This document shows positions 9,076 to 20,589 of a stretch of DNA of 64,000 nucleotides, piece by piece. The position numbers and the translations under genes are program-made. Location: NCBI GenBank assembly GCA_951799405.1, contig OX637337.1, positions 18,040,347 through 18,104,346 on the forward strand, written 5' to 3'. The notes below the pieces were generated by a model, which worked only from the letters and a program-made list of their open reading frames with translations, made no database searches and was not told the DNA's origin. Origin of the DNA: Agapetus fuscipes (Eukaryota > Arthropoda > Insecta > Trichoptera > Glossosomatidae). Positions within the stretch are counted from its first letter, which is position 1, and each line of letters begins with the position of its first letter.

Positions 9076-11331
9076 ATAAGTGATAACATAATGGGTATCA
9101 GTGACGGCCGTCGCACTCGCGCTATGGTCAGGCACATAGCACCGCGGGCGCACTGTCCGGATGGGCCGCGGCGCATGGCGCGCAGACCTGTAATTTGACG
9201 CAATAATTTATTGAAATGAAATGATAATGTTTTATACCTCTTGGCATATTGATGGGCAGTGCCGTCTCTATCTACGTAAGAAAATATTTTTTGTATCTTT
9301 CATGCATTGATCTAAATAAAATATATAGATGGAGCATTAGCGTATATATCCGATCCACATCATTGTTGCCCTAAATGATAGTGTATGCCCCATTTGCAAT
9401 CAGTTGTTTACCAAGCGTCGGCAAGGAAACATCGAGGTACCTACATGTAAATTGAAGACGAATATCATGCGAAGATAGCCTGACAGTTCCATCAAATTTT
9501 CAAATTTCCCCACATAAAAGAAATACTCGTATGTTAATTTAATGAAATAAAACTCATGATAAGTGCGTGACGAATTATTACAAACAAAAGAATACAGCAA
9601 AAAACCACAAAATATAAATAAAAAACTCAGTTCTTCATACTTATACCCATTATTGACGATAGATTTTTTTTCTTATATTGGACGCATTAATCGTATTTTT
9701 TAAGGTTTATTTAGATATAAATACAAAAGAAATAAAGATATTTAGATATTAAAATGTAAAGAAGCATTTTAGACAACTTTCAGAGATGCTCCTTTAAAAT
9801 AACGGAGAAAAAAATCTGCTGATATTCATATACTCGTATTTTCAAATAATGCTCTATTACATAAAAGTAAGATATGGGTACTAATACGTCTTTTTTTGTT
9901 TCAGTTTTTTTTAGTTCTTACACAGCCTTAAATATTATGCACTGAAAAAAATTAAAAAATTAAAAATTATTCGTATTGAGCTATTTTTCCTTACATTTTG
10001 GGAAACGTATGTTGTGAGACGTCAGCCTCAGTTGTCACCTGTTAGGTTTTCTTCACTTCGGTTTGAGTACCATGGAGTTCTATTAAATGGAGAGGCTATT
10101 TATTTGATTTAGTTCTAAACACTGTGTTCCATACAGTCACTGAAATCTAATTTCGCCAGACTTTGTCCCTTGTTTTGTCTCGCTCGCACAACATACTTTT
10201 TTTGTTGTTGTCCTTTTCTATCACGTTATGCGTCCCTACTCCGTCGTTAATTTATGTAAGCAGGTAATATTGCTTAGCAACGAATTGTTGATGTTATTTT
10301 TGTTGACAACATAATTTAGTGTTGTCAAAGGTTTTGGCAATATCTGATACTTTTTAATGCTTCTGTTCCATAAATGTAAATATTTTACTTAATGTTACAT
10401 AATTACTTGTGAAAATTATTTCAATTACATTTTTTTAATTTTAAGTTTTTTCAATGATGTTAGGAGTAATACCTATAGAAGACAAAGTAAAAAAAATATT
10501 CTTTTTAATCCAATTTCCTTGAAATATAAAAGGATAAATGAAACAAAAAGTGTAGGGTAGAAATTGAAATTTTGAATTTTGAAATACAGACCACTTCAAA
10601 TACATACATTTCACAAAAAAAAATGTTCTCACGTGACGGTATCAGATACTATATTTTATCATCATCACATCTCTATCACTAAAAATGGCCGACGGTTTGA
10701 CAGCGGGGCTATTGTTTTGTGGCTAAAGGCATCGGCAGATAAAATATCAATTGAATTTACTTAAATATTAATATTCACTGGTAATTACGAGTGAAAAGTT
10801 ACTCCAGACTTTTTATTACAATTTTTCGTATTGTTTGTGCATTTGGAAAATGTGTGGCTTGGCATTTTGATGATTTTTCTTTCCAGTTAGGAAACACACC
10901 TGTTAATAGTTGGAAGGTTACCGATAGACTGAATTTGGATTTTTGTATGATGAGTGGGGTAGCGCATTTCTAATTCACAAAGGATTACTTTCTCAGCCCA
11001 TCCAGTCCTTACAAATCCATGTTGAGTACTGACCCTGACGTTGTCATGGAGATCAGAAAGAGACAGAAACATAACAAAATTTCTAATGTTTCTTTCTCTT
11101 TCTTTCTACAATTTTGTGGCACAACCGTTTGTATAGGAAAACACTCACGCGCTCCATCTATGTATATTATTTATATCGATGCTTTCATGTGAGCTACAAA
11201 ACTGCCGATTTAGTACAATGTAGAGCTGGGAATGTGGTCGGCAGAAATAACGGGGAGATTATTTCTTCTTTTTACATTTTTAATAGTTTCTTACTTAATT
11301 GTTTGCTTCTATTATTACATAATAATCTATT
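9076..11331. other. no gene recognised (2.2 kb)
   Basis: Includes a small CpG-rich patch at 9095-9190, otherwise AT-rich DNA with poly-A and poly-T runs. Open frames of 60-70 codons lack any domain. I could not place it in a repeat family from this window alone. Confidence 0.45.
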
Positions 11332-11372
11332 ACATTAAGTTGCAAAGATATATCAAGATTTAAAATTCATAT
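11332..11372 (-). repeat. RTE-1 tail module, left fragment split by LINE-2
   Basis: Reads 'ttaagttgcaaagatatatc' and then 'aaattcatat', the outer ~40 bp of the module. The module resumes at 15891 after LINE-2, showing that LINE-2 landed inside an older copy. Confidence 0.75.
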
Positions 11373-11505
11373 TCACGTTCACAATCAGCCGCCGAGCGAG
11401 GAACATCGCATCGCTGTAAATTTACAGCGTCACCAAACGCGTGTTCGCGATGTGTTTCGAGTAACTTGAGTGACTAAATTAAAAATTAACACAGATTGAC
11501 GGAAG

Positions 11506-11787
11506 ATGACGAGAGCAAACAAAGAAATGAAGGAAGAAATCATGGAATTCATGGAAAAAAAAATCGCCGATATAAAGGAAGAATTAAATGGGCAATTCAA
11601 GGACTTAAAATCACAGATAGAAGAGTGTAGGAAGGAGATACAAGAATTAAGAATAGAACTAAGAGGAACAACAAGTGGACGCAAAACATACGCGACTGTA
11701 ACAAACTCTACCAACACATTTATAAAAGATAAAAACAGAGAAGAAACAAAATATGCAATACAAGTAGAATCAAAAAAAACACATTAA
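11506..11787 (+). pseudogene. LINE-2 ORF1, N-terminal coiled-coil part
   Basis: 94 codons, rich in E and K, with heptad-like spacing over residues 5-60 that suggests a coiled coil, as expected at the N-terminus of a LINE RNA-binding ORF1 protein. The frame ends with TAA at 11785, just after an eight-A run (about 11771-11778). The continuing ORF1 sequence is in another frame; reading it back from 11799 gives TLKADEMK across this junction. A one-base change in the A-run would explain the break, although a slippage site cannot be excluded. Confidence 0.75.
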
Positions 11788-11798
11788 AGGCGGACGAA

Positions 11799-12527
11799 AT
11801 GAAAACAAAAATTAAAAATAGAATTGATGTGACGAATTTAAAAATTGGAATAGCTGGAATGAAAACAACAGGTGAAAATAAAATTACAATCATTTGCGCT
11901 GAGAAAAAAAGTGCAGAAAAATTAACTAAGGAAATTACAAGTACACTTGGGAAGGAAATAAGGGCAGAGGAATTTAAAAAAAAGAAACCATACATAGTAC
12001 TAAAAGGACTTGAAAGAAACCTTACGGAAGAGGAAATCATAATGGGCATTACAATGCAAAATGAGGGTATAGACGAAAGGGAAAGAAGCAACATGAAACT
12101 GATAAAAGAGCTAAAAAGTATTGACAAACAAAGTGGAAAACAGAGAGAAATGACAAACTACATCATGGAAACCACGGGGGGACTAAGGAAAATCCTCCTA
12201 GAAAAAAGAAAAATAAACATAAAATACAATAGAGCGCTAGTTGAGGACTGTAATACTCTGGTGCAGTGCTACCACTGCCTGAAGTTTGGGCACACTGCAC
12301 TAAGATGCCTGAGCAGGACACGGCCCCCAACATGTCCTCACTGCGCAGAAGAACATACGTATGACAAATGTACAAATTTAAAAAACACACAAATCTGCAG
12401 CAACTGCAATTTTTTGAATATTAAATATAAAACTAAAAGTGACACAAACCATAGAACAACCAGCATAACATGTGGCTACAGACAAAAAATGATTAAAAGA
12501 GCAAATGAACGCATTGATTATGAATAA
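11799..12527 (+). CDS. LINE-2 ORF1, Gag-like nucleic-acid-binding part
   Basis: 242 codons as an open frame; it is probably the continuation of 11506-11787 rather than a separate gene. Residues ~25-145 resemble the pre-zinc-finger domain of jockey/R1-type ORF1 proteins (YIVLKGL followed by LTEEEI). The C-terminal half has metal-binding knuckles: C157-C160-H165-C170, then C179-C182-H186-C191, and a looser third C200-C203-H218-C225. Known role in the family: binding element RNA in the ribonucleoprotein particle. ORF2 starts 38 bp downstream. Confidence 0.8.
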   Translation: MKTKIKNRIDVTNLKIGIAGMKTTGENKITIICAEKKSAEKLTKEITSTLGKEIRAEEFKKKKPYIVLKGLERNLTEEEIIMGITMQNEGIDERERSNMKLIKELKSIDKQSGKQREMTNYIMETTGGLRKILLEKRKINIKYNRALVEDCNTLVQCYHCLKFGHTALRCLSRTRPPTCPHCAEEHTYDKCTNLKNTQICSNCNFLNIKYKTKSDTNHRTTSITCGYRQKMIKRANERIDYE

Positions 12528-12564
12528 TACCTAATATATGTTTATCCAACCTTAAAATTAAAAA

Positions 12565-15513
12565 ATGTTTAACTTCGAAGATAATATTCTTGATAAAAAA
12601 ATGAACATAGATGAACGGGTTTTTGATTCGACTAATGACATAAACATAAATTTACATAAATCTGCCAATACGTTATTATTATTTCATATGAACATAAGAA
12701 GCATCGAAAAAAATTTTAGCGAATTTGTACTAACATTAAAATCATTAAAATGTTCACCGGATGTTATAGTGTTAACGGAGACGCATAGCGCAGGTGAAAT
12801 GAACTATAATATCCCTGACTATAGCTACTTCACAACACTAAACAAAATTAATAAGAATAGCGGCGTATCATTATTTCTATCACAAAAATGTAAAATGATT
12901 AGTTTTAAAGAAATAAATGACATAAAATATACTAATATACTTAATATTGAAATCAAGGTACAAAACGAGATATTTAATATTTTTGCCATATATCGAACCC
13001 ATGCAACAGTCTAATCCCAGTTTGTTAACGAATTAAAAAGCGTATTAATTAGAAATAAAAACAAAAGATCTATTATTGTAGGCGATATCAACTTAAATAT
13101 AGCGAATGATTATTCATCGAACGATAAAGACAACTACTTAAATATGCTCGCCGAATTAAACTTCTTATCTTGTATAAATTCTTACACTAGAAACATCAAA
13201 AATCAAAGACCTTCGTGTATTGACCACATATTTACAAATATTCCGGAATATCATAATATAATATCCGCAGTCATACATACAAACATTACTGACCATTATT
13301 CTTGTATTTTAAAATACAAATTAGATATTCCAAGTAAAACAAATGATACAACACAAAAAAACTTAAAAACCATGTTTCTACACCTAGACATTTTAAAAAA
13401 TAAACTACAAAATGAAAATTGGTCAGAAGTATATAAATGTAGTGATGTAAATGAAAGCAACAATTTATTCAACATGAAATTAACTGAAATCATTAATGAG
13501 TCAACAAAGAACATAAACAGAACAAAATCTAAATATAAACCTATCAAAGCATGGATCACCCATGGCCTAATAGTTTCAATAAGACATAAGCAAACACTTT
13601 ACAAAATAACCACTAAAAGACCAAACGATGAAAGCATATACAAACACTATAAGTTGTACAAAAAAAAACTCACGTATTTAATAAAAACCACTAAAGAAAA
13701 ATATTATGAAAAAAAGTTAGGAAACACCGAAAATGATAACAAAAGAGTGTGGAAGGTAATAAATGAGATAATTGATAAAAAAAAACAAAAAACCAATGTT
13801 ATAAATGAAATCACATATGAAAACACAAAAATAAGCTGCGAATCAAAACCCACTAAAGTTGCAAACATTTTTAACAATTATTTTGTTAATGTAGGAAAAA
13901 ATCTTGCTAAACTGATACAAACAAACACAGTCACAATGCCAACAATAAAAACAAACACAAACAAAATGGAAATCCTTAACAGCTGTACTGAACAGGAAGT
14001 TGAAAAAATTATTGACAATATGAAAGGAGGATCAACTCCAGGATTTGATGGCATAACTATCGATACACTAAAACACATTAAAAAAGAAATTTCAAAACCA
14101 CTAATGTACATTATAAATAAAAGTTTTGAGACTGGAAAATTTCCAAATATATATAAAAAATCCATAATAATTCCAATATTTAAATCTGGTGAACAGGATG
14201 ATATAACAAATTACAGACCTATCTCTATAATATCAAACATAGCTAAAATATTTGAAAAAATAGTTAAAAGAAGAATCAACGCATATATAAAAAGCAATAA
14301 TATAATAAATGAAAACCAGTTTGGTTTTATGGAAAATAGAAGCACACAAGATGCAATTGCTAAATTAACTAGCTATGTACTGAATGCACTGGACAAATCT
14401 CGTAAATGTATCGGTATATTCATAGATTTAAAAAAAGCTTTTGACAGCATATCTCATTACAAATTGACTTCAAAATTAGAAAGTATCGGTTTCCAAGGCA
14501 GGACACTCGAGTGGATAACAAGCTATCTATATCAAAGACCTCAAGTTGTCAAAATAAATGAGGTGTACAGCCAAATAGAAACTAGTAATTTCGGAATACC
14601 ACAGGGCACAGTATTAGGCCCTTTATTATTTATATTGTATGTCAATGATGTATTTACACTGAAACTAAACGGAAAAATAATATCCTATGCCGATGATACA
14701 GTTATTATCATCGAAGATACAAATTGGAATAGTGTCACCAATAAAGCAAATGTTGACATTGACAATTTAAAGCACTGGTTCGACGTGAATTTGTTAACAC
14801 TCAACAGCGAAAAAACTTACATTGTCCCGTTCTCTATTAATGAAAATAAATTAAATCTAAATTTAAACGTATTTATTCATCAACAAAATAAATGTAATAA
14901 AACGAATTGTAATCTAACCTGCTCAATACTAAAGCAAACAGATACTACAAGATATTTAGGAGTTGACATAGATAGTAAATTAAAATGGAAGGAACATACT
15001 AGTAAACTGATAAAACGAATCAGAAAGTGCATATACATATTTATAAGACTTAGAAATATACTCGGAATAGATAACTTAAGAAGAGTCTACTACGCAATTG
15101 TGCAATCTATATTACAGTACGGCATTATAGGATGGGGAGGGTCATACTTAAACACATTAAACCCTGTAAAAATAATTCAAAAATTAATCATTAAGATAAT
15201 TTTAAAAAAACCATCGAATTACCCGACTGAATTAGTATTTAAAATATTTAAAGTTCCCTCAGTAGATATCATTTTTAAAAAAAACGCCATATTGCAAATA
15301 TTAAAGGAAAAACAACAATTAAAATTAGAAACAAATCATTCAACAAGATACAAACATAACCTCAAAATGTCAAAATTTGACACAAAACATTATCAAAATA
15401 GCTTCATTTATGTTGGTGTAACAAACTTTAATAAATTACCGACTGAACTAAAAAATATAAAAGATTATCATGTATTTAAAAATAAACTTAAAAAACATTT
15501 CGAAAAATATTAG
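12565..15513 (+). pseudogene. LINE-2 ORF2: endonuclease / reverse transcriptase with one in-frame stop
   Basis: A single frame of ~983 codons broken only by TAA at 13012-13014 (codon 150). Endonuclease motifs: HMNIRS near residue 44, LTETH near 73, GDIN at 173-176 (after the stop), TDH further on. RT motifs: A with D621 (FIDLKKAFD), B FGIPQGTVLGPLL, C YADD at 708-711. The C-terminal tail reads like other jockey/I-group proteins (FNKLPTELKNI). The stop lies inside the endonuclease domain, so this copy should make a truncated protein or an RT fragment starting at the in-frame ATG at 13144. Otherwise well preserved, implying recent insertion. Confidence 0.88.
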
Positions 15514-15742
15514 ATTTATATACCAATTGATATTATTGCATGTGCCTTGTATTTTTTGTAGTAGACCTCTATAAATCATATGTATGTATGTTTTTATTTA
15601 TTATACTTTGGTACCTACTTGCCTATATTATCTATGTTTATATATTTGCATTGTTTATTATACAGTTTTTTTTTTTTATTTTAATTTGATTTCTCCACAT
15701 ATCAGATCTCTTCATTCATATTGACTAAATTAATTGTGAATC

Positions 15743-15781
15743 CCTCACCACACACAAGAGCTTTGACTCTTTTTGGTGAGG
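15743..15781 (+). promoter_or_regulatory. LINE-2 3' UTR hairpin
   Basis: CCTCACCA (15743-15750) pairs with TGGTGAGG (15774-15781). Inside, AAGAG (15756-15760) pairs with CTCTT around loop CTTTGA. It sits ~90 bp before the poly-A. In several LINE groups a 3' stem-loop is recognised by the element's RT; that role here is inference. Confidence 0.55.
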
Positions 15782-15890
15782 TATAGCATATAAAACAAAT
15801 GAATACTATGTAATAGAAATAAGTTTGAAAAATGTAATGTATGTACTTAAAATGTCTTATATTAAATAAAAAAAAAAAAAAAAAAAAAAA

Positions 15891-15958
15891 ATATGAAATG
15901 CATACTCACAAGCAGATACGTGCATGGCCACAAATGTTGTATGTGGACTAACAAATCA
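15891..15958 (-). repeat. RTE-1 tail module, right fragment after LINE-2
   Basis: Continues the module interrupted at 11372: 'gaaatgcatactcacaagca' and then a degenerate 'tgttgtatgtggactaacaa'. The rest of this module copy is lost. Confidence 0.65.
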
Positions 15959-16029
15959 ATTAATTTTTAATATTTTGGATGGTTGGTGCATTAACACTGT
16001 GAAAATTCATCTTATCTTTAGTTATTCAA

Positions 16030-16135
16030 AACTGTTTTACCTGGTTTACCTGATGATGATTACTGTGTAGTCGAAAACGTTTGTGTCCAAATAATTAAAT
16101 AATAAAGAGTGAAAATAAAACAGTGTTTTAATAAC
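16030..16135 (+). repeat. hairpin with hammerhead-like core, possible Penelope-type end
   Basis: At 16050-16085 the sequence reads CTGATGA, T, a 6-bp stem GATTAC/GTAGTC with loop TGT, then GAAAACG. This matches the spacing of the motif after the Penelope-like ORF at 27702. CTGANGA–stem II–GAAA is the hammerhead ribozyme core, and Penelope-like elements are known to carry such motifs. The extra T before stem II is atypical. No coding sequence is attached. Confidence 0.35.
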
Positions 16136-16796
16136 TGAATAATTAATCTTTATTTTACTACAAAGAAGGTCCATATTTGATAACATGGTTAATTCAACAT
16201 TATTTTATACCAAAACATACATTTATACACCATTTCAGAAACATTTATTTTGCCTAAAATCGAATTAATTAATCCAGTTTCCCTTAATACGTCACACCAC
16301 GTATGCCTCTCCCTCAGGAGCGAGTGTGTGACAGTAAAAGCTAAACTTTCCCAACGACGTGTTGCGTTTTTACGGCCTAGTTTTATATCCAGCCGCGGCG
16401 TGCTGGCATCTCAACTTTTTCCCTTCCTGGAAATATATTCATGGAATTTTTGTGAAGTTTGTGCCGGCAGTAAAGTGTAAACGCGCGCGTATCCGTGTTT
16501 ACAGGTTTTATTTACAATTTTACAGCAACGCAATGTCGCGTCCGCTGCCAGCGATAACCACTACCAATGTATAGGCCTCATTTTTGGAATTTTCCGGCAT
16601 TATTTAGGCATGTTTTTGGCCATTTTTTTTCGACAATTTTTGGCTACTTTTGGGCATTTTTTTCGTAATTCTTTGTCAATTTTTCGTCATTTGTTCTGAA
16701 TTTTTTATGGCATTTTTCGAAGTCAAAAAATACTTTCCTATACCATGTTGTGTATTAAAAAGATTGTGTGTACGCTATAATTATTATTTGTATTTG
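16136..16796. other. no gene recognised
   Basis: AT-rich, with a modestly CpG-containing stretch at 16290-16560 and a run of 'ttttggc' variants at 16590-16660. No domain or RNA gene seen. Confidence 0.4.
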
Positions 16797-16799
16797 TAT

Positions 16800-17155
16800 G
16801 ACAGTTCTGTCGATATCTTAGTGGTAGAATGCTTGCGTTCGAAGTCACAGGGCTAGAGTTCAATCCGCACAAAGGATGTCAGATTTATTTCCCGATTCAT
16901 TGTTTATTTCACGCCCAAAATACGAGAATAAATACCAGAAAAATATACTCAACCTTTATAAGAAATGAAAACCAGCGCCTTTTAAGAGTGGGGAAATCTA
17001 CACTTCAATTAAAGTTGTTGGCGTAACGCTATTCCTTTTACCTGTGAAAGCTAATTGGTTTCACACGTTACATGCGATATCTTCGGGGACAACGCGGCTA
17101 GAAATTTGACCATATGTGTAGCTTAGCTAAGACATACGTGTGGCGTCAATAAACA
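16800..17155 (+). repeat. SINE-A copy, near full length
   Basis: The tRNA-like head at 16808-16870 has an A-box-like 'tatcttagtggtagaa' and a B-box-like 'agagttcaatccgc'. The body carries the conserved 'gaaatgaaaaccagcgcct', 'aagttgttggcgta', 'acatgcgatatcttcgggg' and 'gtgtagcttagctaa' blocks. The most complete copy of this family here. Confidence 0.75.
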
Positions 17156-17403
17156 AGCTCTTTACATACATAATTTTTTTATTCATTGGGTTACTTTTTT
17201 GTGCTAGTTAATCTGATTGTTAATAAATTGTCACTTTTTCGTTTTCCTTACAAAATGTATTTGATGGATGTACCAAAACATGCAACCGTTTGAAAGGTTA
17301 CTTCATTATATGTAAGTAGGCAAAATCCTATATACCATTCACCGAATTACTATAAAGTTATCGTCTGATGTAAGAATGGCTAAGCGTGGAAGAATGAATA
17401 GGT

Positions 17404-17595
17404 AAGCGTGGAAGGGGAAGACCTAGGAAACAATGGATTGATCAGATAAGTGAGATTGCGAATGAATGGAATGTACAGAGTGGAAACAAGAGAAGAGCAT
17501 GCATGAAAAGAGTGATGAAATTAGATGAGATGAAAGAAGTATGCAAGGACAGAGTCAAGTGGAGGCACTTGTTTGGAGGTACCGGCCACCCCTAG
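17404..17595 (+). pseudogene. RTE-type RT C-terminal end, separate subfamily
   Basis: Sixty-four open codons ending at TAG 17593-17595: a basic GRGRPRKQW stretch, then DQISEIANEW, NKRRACMKRV, LDEMKEVCKD. It is clearly homologous to the end of the RTE-1 protein (47474-48827 minus) but differs at many positions, ends with a different C-terminus (GTGHP) and is not followed by the tail module. A 5'-truncated copy of a sister RTE family. Confidence 0.75.
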
Positions 17596-17837
17596 AGGAA
17601 TGGCGGCAGGATACAAGTCTATTTTAAAATAATGATTGTGGTATGCACTTTGCCTACATTCAAGAAAGCGATACTAATGTGGGGACCTTTTATGATAGAA
17701 GGCGTTGATATAATAATTTTGTACAAATATAAAGCGGATGGATACGTTTCCGCCTTTGGTATTAAAAAAGTTTCACATAAATTAAACTCATTCATCTCTC
17801 TATTACTGGTTTTGATTATTTCAATATCCTTTCTATA

Positions 17838-18092
17838 ATCAATAATCTAAGCTAAAAAAATATTTATATAAATCTATAATTCTTATTAAATGCATATTTA
17901 CAAGTAGATAATTGTTAGTTCGCACATATAAATGTTGCATTTGTACTTAAAAATTTAAATCAAAATCTGAAATGAACATCAGCGCTGAAGCTTTGGCCTA
18001 CCTCTCCTGACACAGGGTCGACATTGGCAAAGAGAAACATTTTTTTTAGTATGGGTGGTCAGCCTCATACCAACCTAAAAGTCAAAGAACTA
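17838..18092 (-). repeat. RTE-1 tail module copy
   Basis: Diverged but complete module from 'aataatctaagctaaaaaaa' to 'gtcagcctcataccaaccta'. Confidence 0.75.
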
Positions 18093-18179
18093 CTGACCCA
18101 TAAGAAAAGGAAAATTTATATCTGCCTTTTTCGAAAGAGTACACGAATATATTCACTAATTATTTTTCTTTCGGTATAT

Positions 18180-18400
18180 TAAGTTCCGTCCTTGTTGGTC
18201 GGCCATCCCAACCTGTTATTAGGCCTCACTTGTGAGTGGGGGGATGGGGTAAGTTGAGGCGATGGAGGGGAAGAGGCCTCATACACTGATCTCCGTGCGA
18301 TATCCCGGGCCGCGGCCCACTGAGGCAGATGACGCGATACCCATCTGCCTGGACGCCGCGCCGGTAAGCCGCAGCTACAACCATCCAACTAAGACCAAAC
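18180..18400. other. GC- and CpG-rich patch of unknown nature
   Basis: Contains 'cccgggccgcggcccac' near 18306 and other CpG-rich runs, unlike the AT-rich surroundings. Open frames on both strands carry no domain I recognise. It directly abuts the 5' truncation of the RTE-1 copy that follows. Confidence 0.35.
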
Positions 18401-18447
18401 TAAAATCTCACTTTTCTGTGGTGGTCATCTTGAATTTTCAAATTGTT

Positions 18448-18970
18448 ATGGATCAAATTTCTGAAATAGCGAATGAATGGGATATCCAGAGTCATAATAA
18501 AAGGAGGACTTGCATGAAAAAGGTTATGACTCTGGATGAAATGAAAGAAGTGTGCAAGGACAGGAAGAAGTGGCGGCTAATCTGCAATGGTGATTTCTAA
18601 TGTTGGTGTATTAATTTGCTACATTTTTTGCATAGGAAATTTCTGATTTTTTTTTTTTTTTTGTATAGATTTCTTTGTAAGGTTTTGTTCTTTTATATAT
18701 TTAAATGTAATTTTTTATTCATATTCCTTGACTTATAGGTTGGTATGAGGCTGACCACCCATACTGTAAAAAATGGTTCACTTTGCCAATGTTACCCCTG
18801 TTTCAGGGAAGGTCGGCAAAAGTTGTGGGGCTTATGTTCATTTGAGGTTTGGATTTTATTTGGAAGTACACATTCAGCATTTGTAAGCGCGAACTACACT
18901 TGTTGGTTTGTGGGCTTACATCTGAGAGCTTTAAATGAATATATCCTTGCAACTTAGATTATAGATTATT
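18448..18970 (+). mobile_element. 5'-truncated RTE-1 copy
   Basis: Begins within the last ~50 codons of the RTE-1 ORF (DQISEIANEWDIQSHNKRR…, stop at 18598-18600), followed by a ~120-bp spacer with a T-run at 18651-18663 and then the tail module 18725-18960. Nearly identical to the minus-strand copy at 47113-48828. It shows that the dispersed tail module is the 3' UTR end of RTE-1. The terminal 'attatagattatta' is the kind of short tandem tail RTE elements have. Confidence 0.85.
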
Positions 18971-19062
18971 ATATTATTATTATAGTTAGAGGAAACGGTT
19001 CTGGAGGGACCATGTAGACTGCATCAGGGAAAGTAGGATAATCGGAATTGCTGTACCTTGTG

Positions 19063-19225
19063 ATCTGTCACATTTTGTAAAATCCGGCTCGAAGGACCTT
19101 GTAAATAGTTTTTTTTTGTAATCTGTTACATTTCATAAAGTCCGGATCGAAGGACCTTACAAAACTATTTATTTGTGATCTGTCACATTCAGTAGCAATT
19201 CGGCTCAAAGGACCTTGCAAAATAT
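19063..19225. repeat. short minisatellite, about three ~60-bp units
   Basis: Each unit contains 'tgatctgtcacatt' followed by a 'ccggctcgaaggaccttg' variant. Starts at about 19067, 19117 and 19170. Spacing and sequence are imperfect. Not found elsewhere in the window. Confidence 0.7.
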
Positions 19226-19945
19226 TTCTCTCAATTGCGTGAACGGTTTTATTTCGATGGTTTTAATCTTACTTTCAACTTTATTCATTATTGTTTTTTT
19301 CATGAAAAAATTCTACAAGACAAGGTTAAATTCTAGAACATAGCACACTATACCTACGATGTTAAAATAATTTAGTAATTACAAAAACATTTATATTTAT
19401 ACATCTGACAGTTTTGGTGTGTTACTTAACCATGGACAAAAGAACAATCCAAACGGGAGATTAGTCAGTTTAAAATATTATAAAAGGCAAAAAGAAAATA
19501 AACATTTGATTCTATAAAATTATGCCCATTCAATATCAAACGAACTTTACAACAGGATGGACTGCTATAAAGTAAATTAAAACTGCAAAAAAAAGAGAAG
19601 AAATATTTTTCGTGAACCATTATGGCCGGCCCTTTAGTTTCACGTTCCTTCACGTGTTCGGCGCTGAGATTTTGTGGGACCACGTAAATAATAAAATAAT
19701 TAGCACCGCTAACTACGTGACGATTCCCCGTAATAACGTATCATTATTATATTAAGCTGAAGGTATAAAAGAAATCGTCGTGATTCTTATCTTTTATTAT
19801 ATAGTAAGAAGCCTCGTTCTTTACGTGGTTCTTTTTTTGGAAACACAGACAACATAAGTTATCAGACGGTGTTCTTATTTTATATTACAAAAGTTTGTAC
19901 GGCACCTTTTTTATGTTATAGACCACACGATGTTAGAAATAATAG
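19226..19945. other. no gene recognised
   Basis: AT-rich. The 72-codon open frame at 19465-19683 (minus) shows no domain. No repeat match found. Confidence 0.4.
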
Positions 19946-19953
19946 AAAGCACC

Positions 19954-20337
19954 GAAGTATGTGAGGACCGAAATAAATCGCGGTTGATTTGCAATGTTGA
20001 CGGCTAGATTATTTAATTTAGTTGAATTTAAATCAGTGTAATTTTATTGGATTTGAATTATTTTTAATTATTTTTGTGTAAGCTAAGACTACATTACGAT
20101 TTTTTTGTTGTTCCTTGACTAATAGGTTGGTATGAAGCTGACCACCATACTGTAATAATTTATTCTCTTTGCCAATGTCACCCCTGTTGCCGGGAAGATC
20201 GACAAGAGTTTCAAAGCTTGTATAAGTAGGTACACATGCAGTGTAATGAGTTAATGCGAATCTACTCGTGTCGGCTTGTGGATGAGCTCGCACTTCATGT
20301 GATTTTAAAATGTTAATATATTTTCGGAACTTAGTTT
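19954..20337 (+). mobile_element. 5'-truncated, diverged RTE-1 copy
   Basis: 19954-20007 encodes the last residues of the RTE protein (EVCEDRNKSRLICNVD, stop), then a ~95-bp spacer and the tail module from 'ttccttgactaataggttgg' (20111) to about 20335. More diverged than the 18448 copy. Confidence 0.7.
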
Positions 20338-20589
20338 AAAAAATTAAGATAGGAGTATACCTTTTTAAATTTCCAAAATTCATCTCGCTGAGCTAAAATC
20401 AGTTTTTAACACGTAAAATGAATTACTAAAGACTTACGGCCACATTAAAGTTGCATAGCTTTTGAGATTACCTGTTTTAGTACGTAGTGGTTTATTGGAC
20501 TTATACAGTGCTATTCCCAAAACATTTTATCCATAGCTGATCTACGGTTCATCGATTTTTTGTATGAAAAATTCACTGTAGGCTGTGGA

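Larger units (their letters stand above)
11373..15891 (+). mobile_element. LINE-2: nearly complete two-ORF non-LTR retrotransposon
   Basis: About 4.5 kb: a GC-richer leader (11373-11505), ORF1 in two frames (11506-12527), ORF2 (12565-15513) with one stop, and a 3' UTR with a hairpin (15743-15781) and poly-A (about 15868-15891). Host sequence on both sides is one interrupted RTE-1 tail module, so the 5' end is close to position 11373. Any target duplication is very short ('atat'). Codon use is strongly A-rich. Zinc-knuckle ORF1 plus endonuclease/RT ORF2 fits the jockey/I group; exact clade not determined. Confidence 0.85.

Noticed and set aside
11720..12127. Long minus-strand frames opposite LINE-2 (also 13296-13559 and 13878-14165).
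   Set aside because: Antisense shadows of A-rich LINE-2 coding sequence; hydrophobic composition follows from the reverse complement of K/N/E codons.
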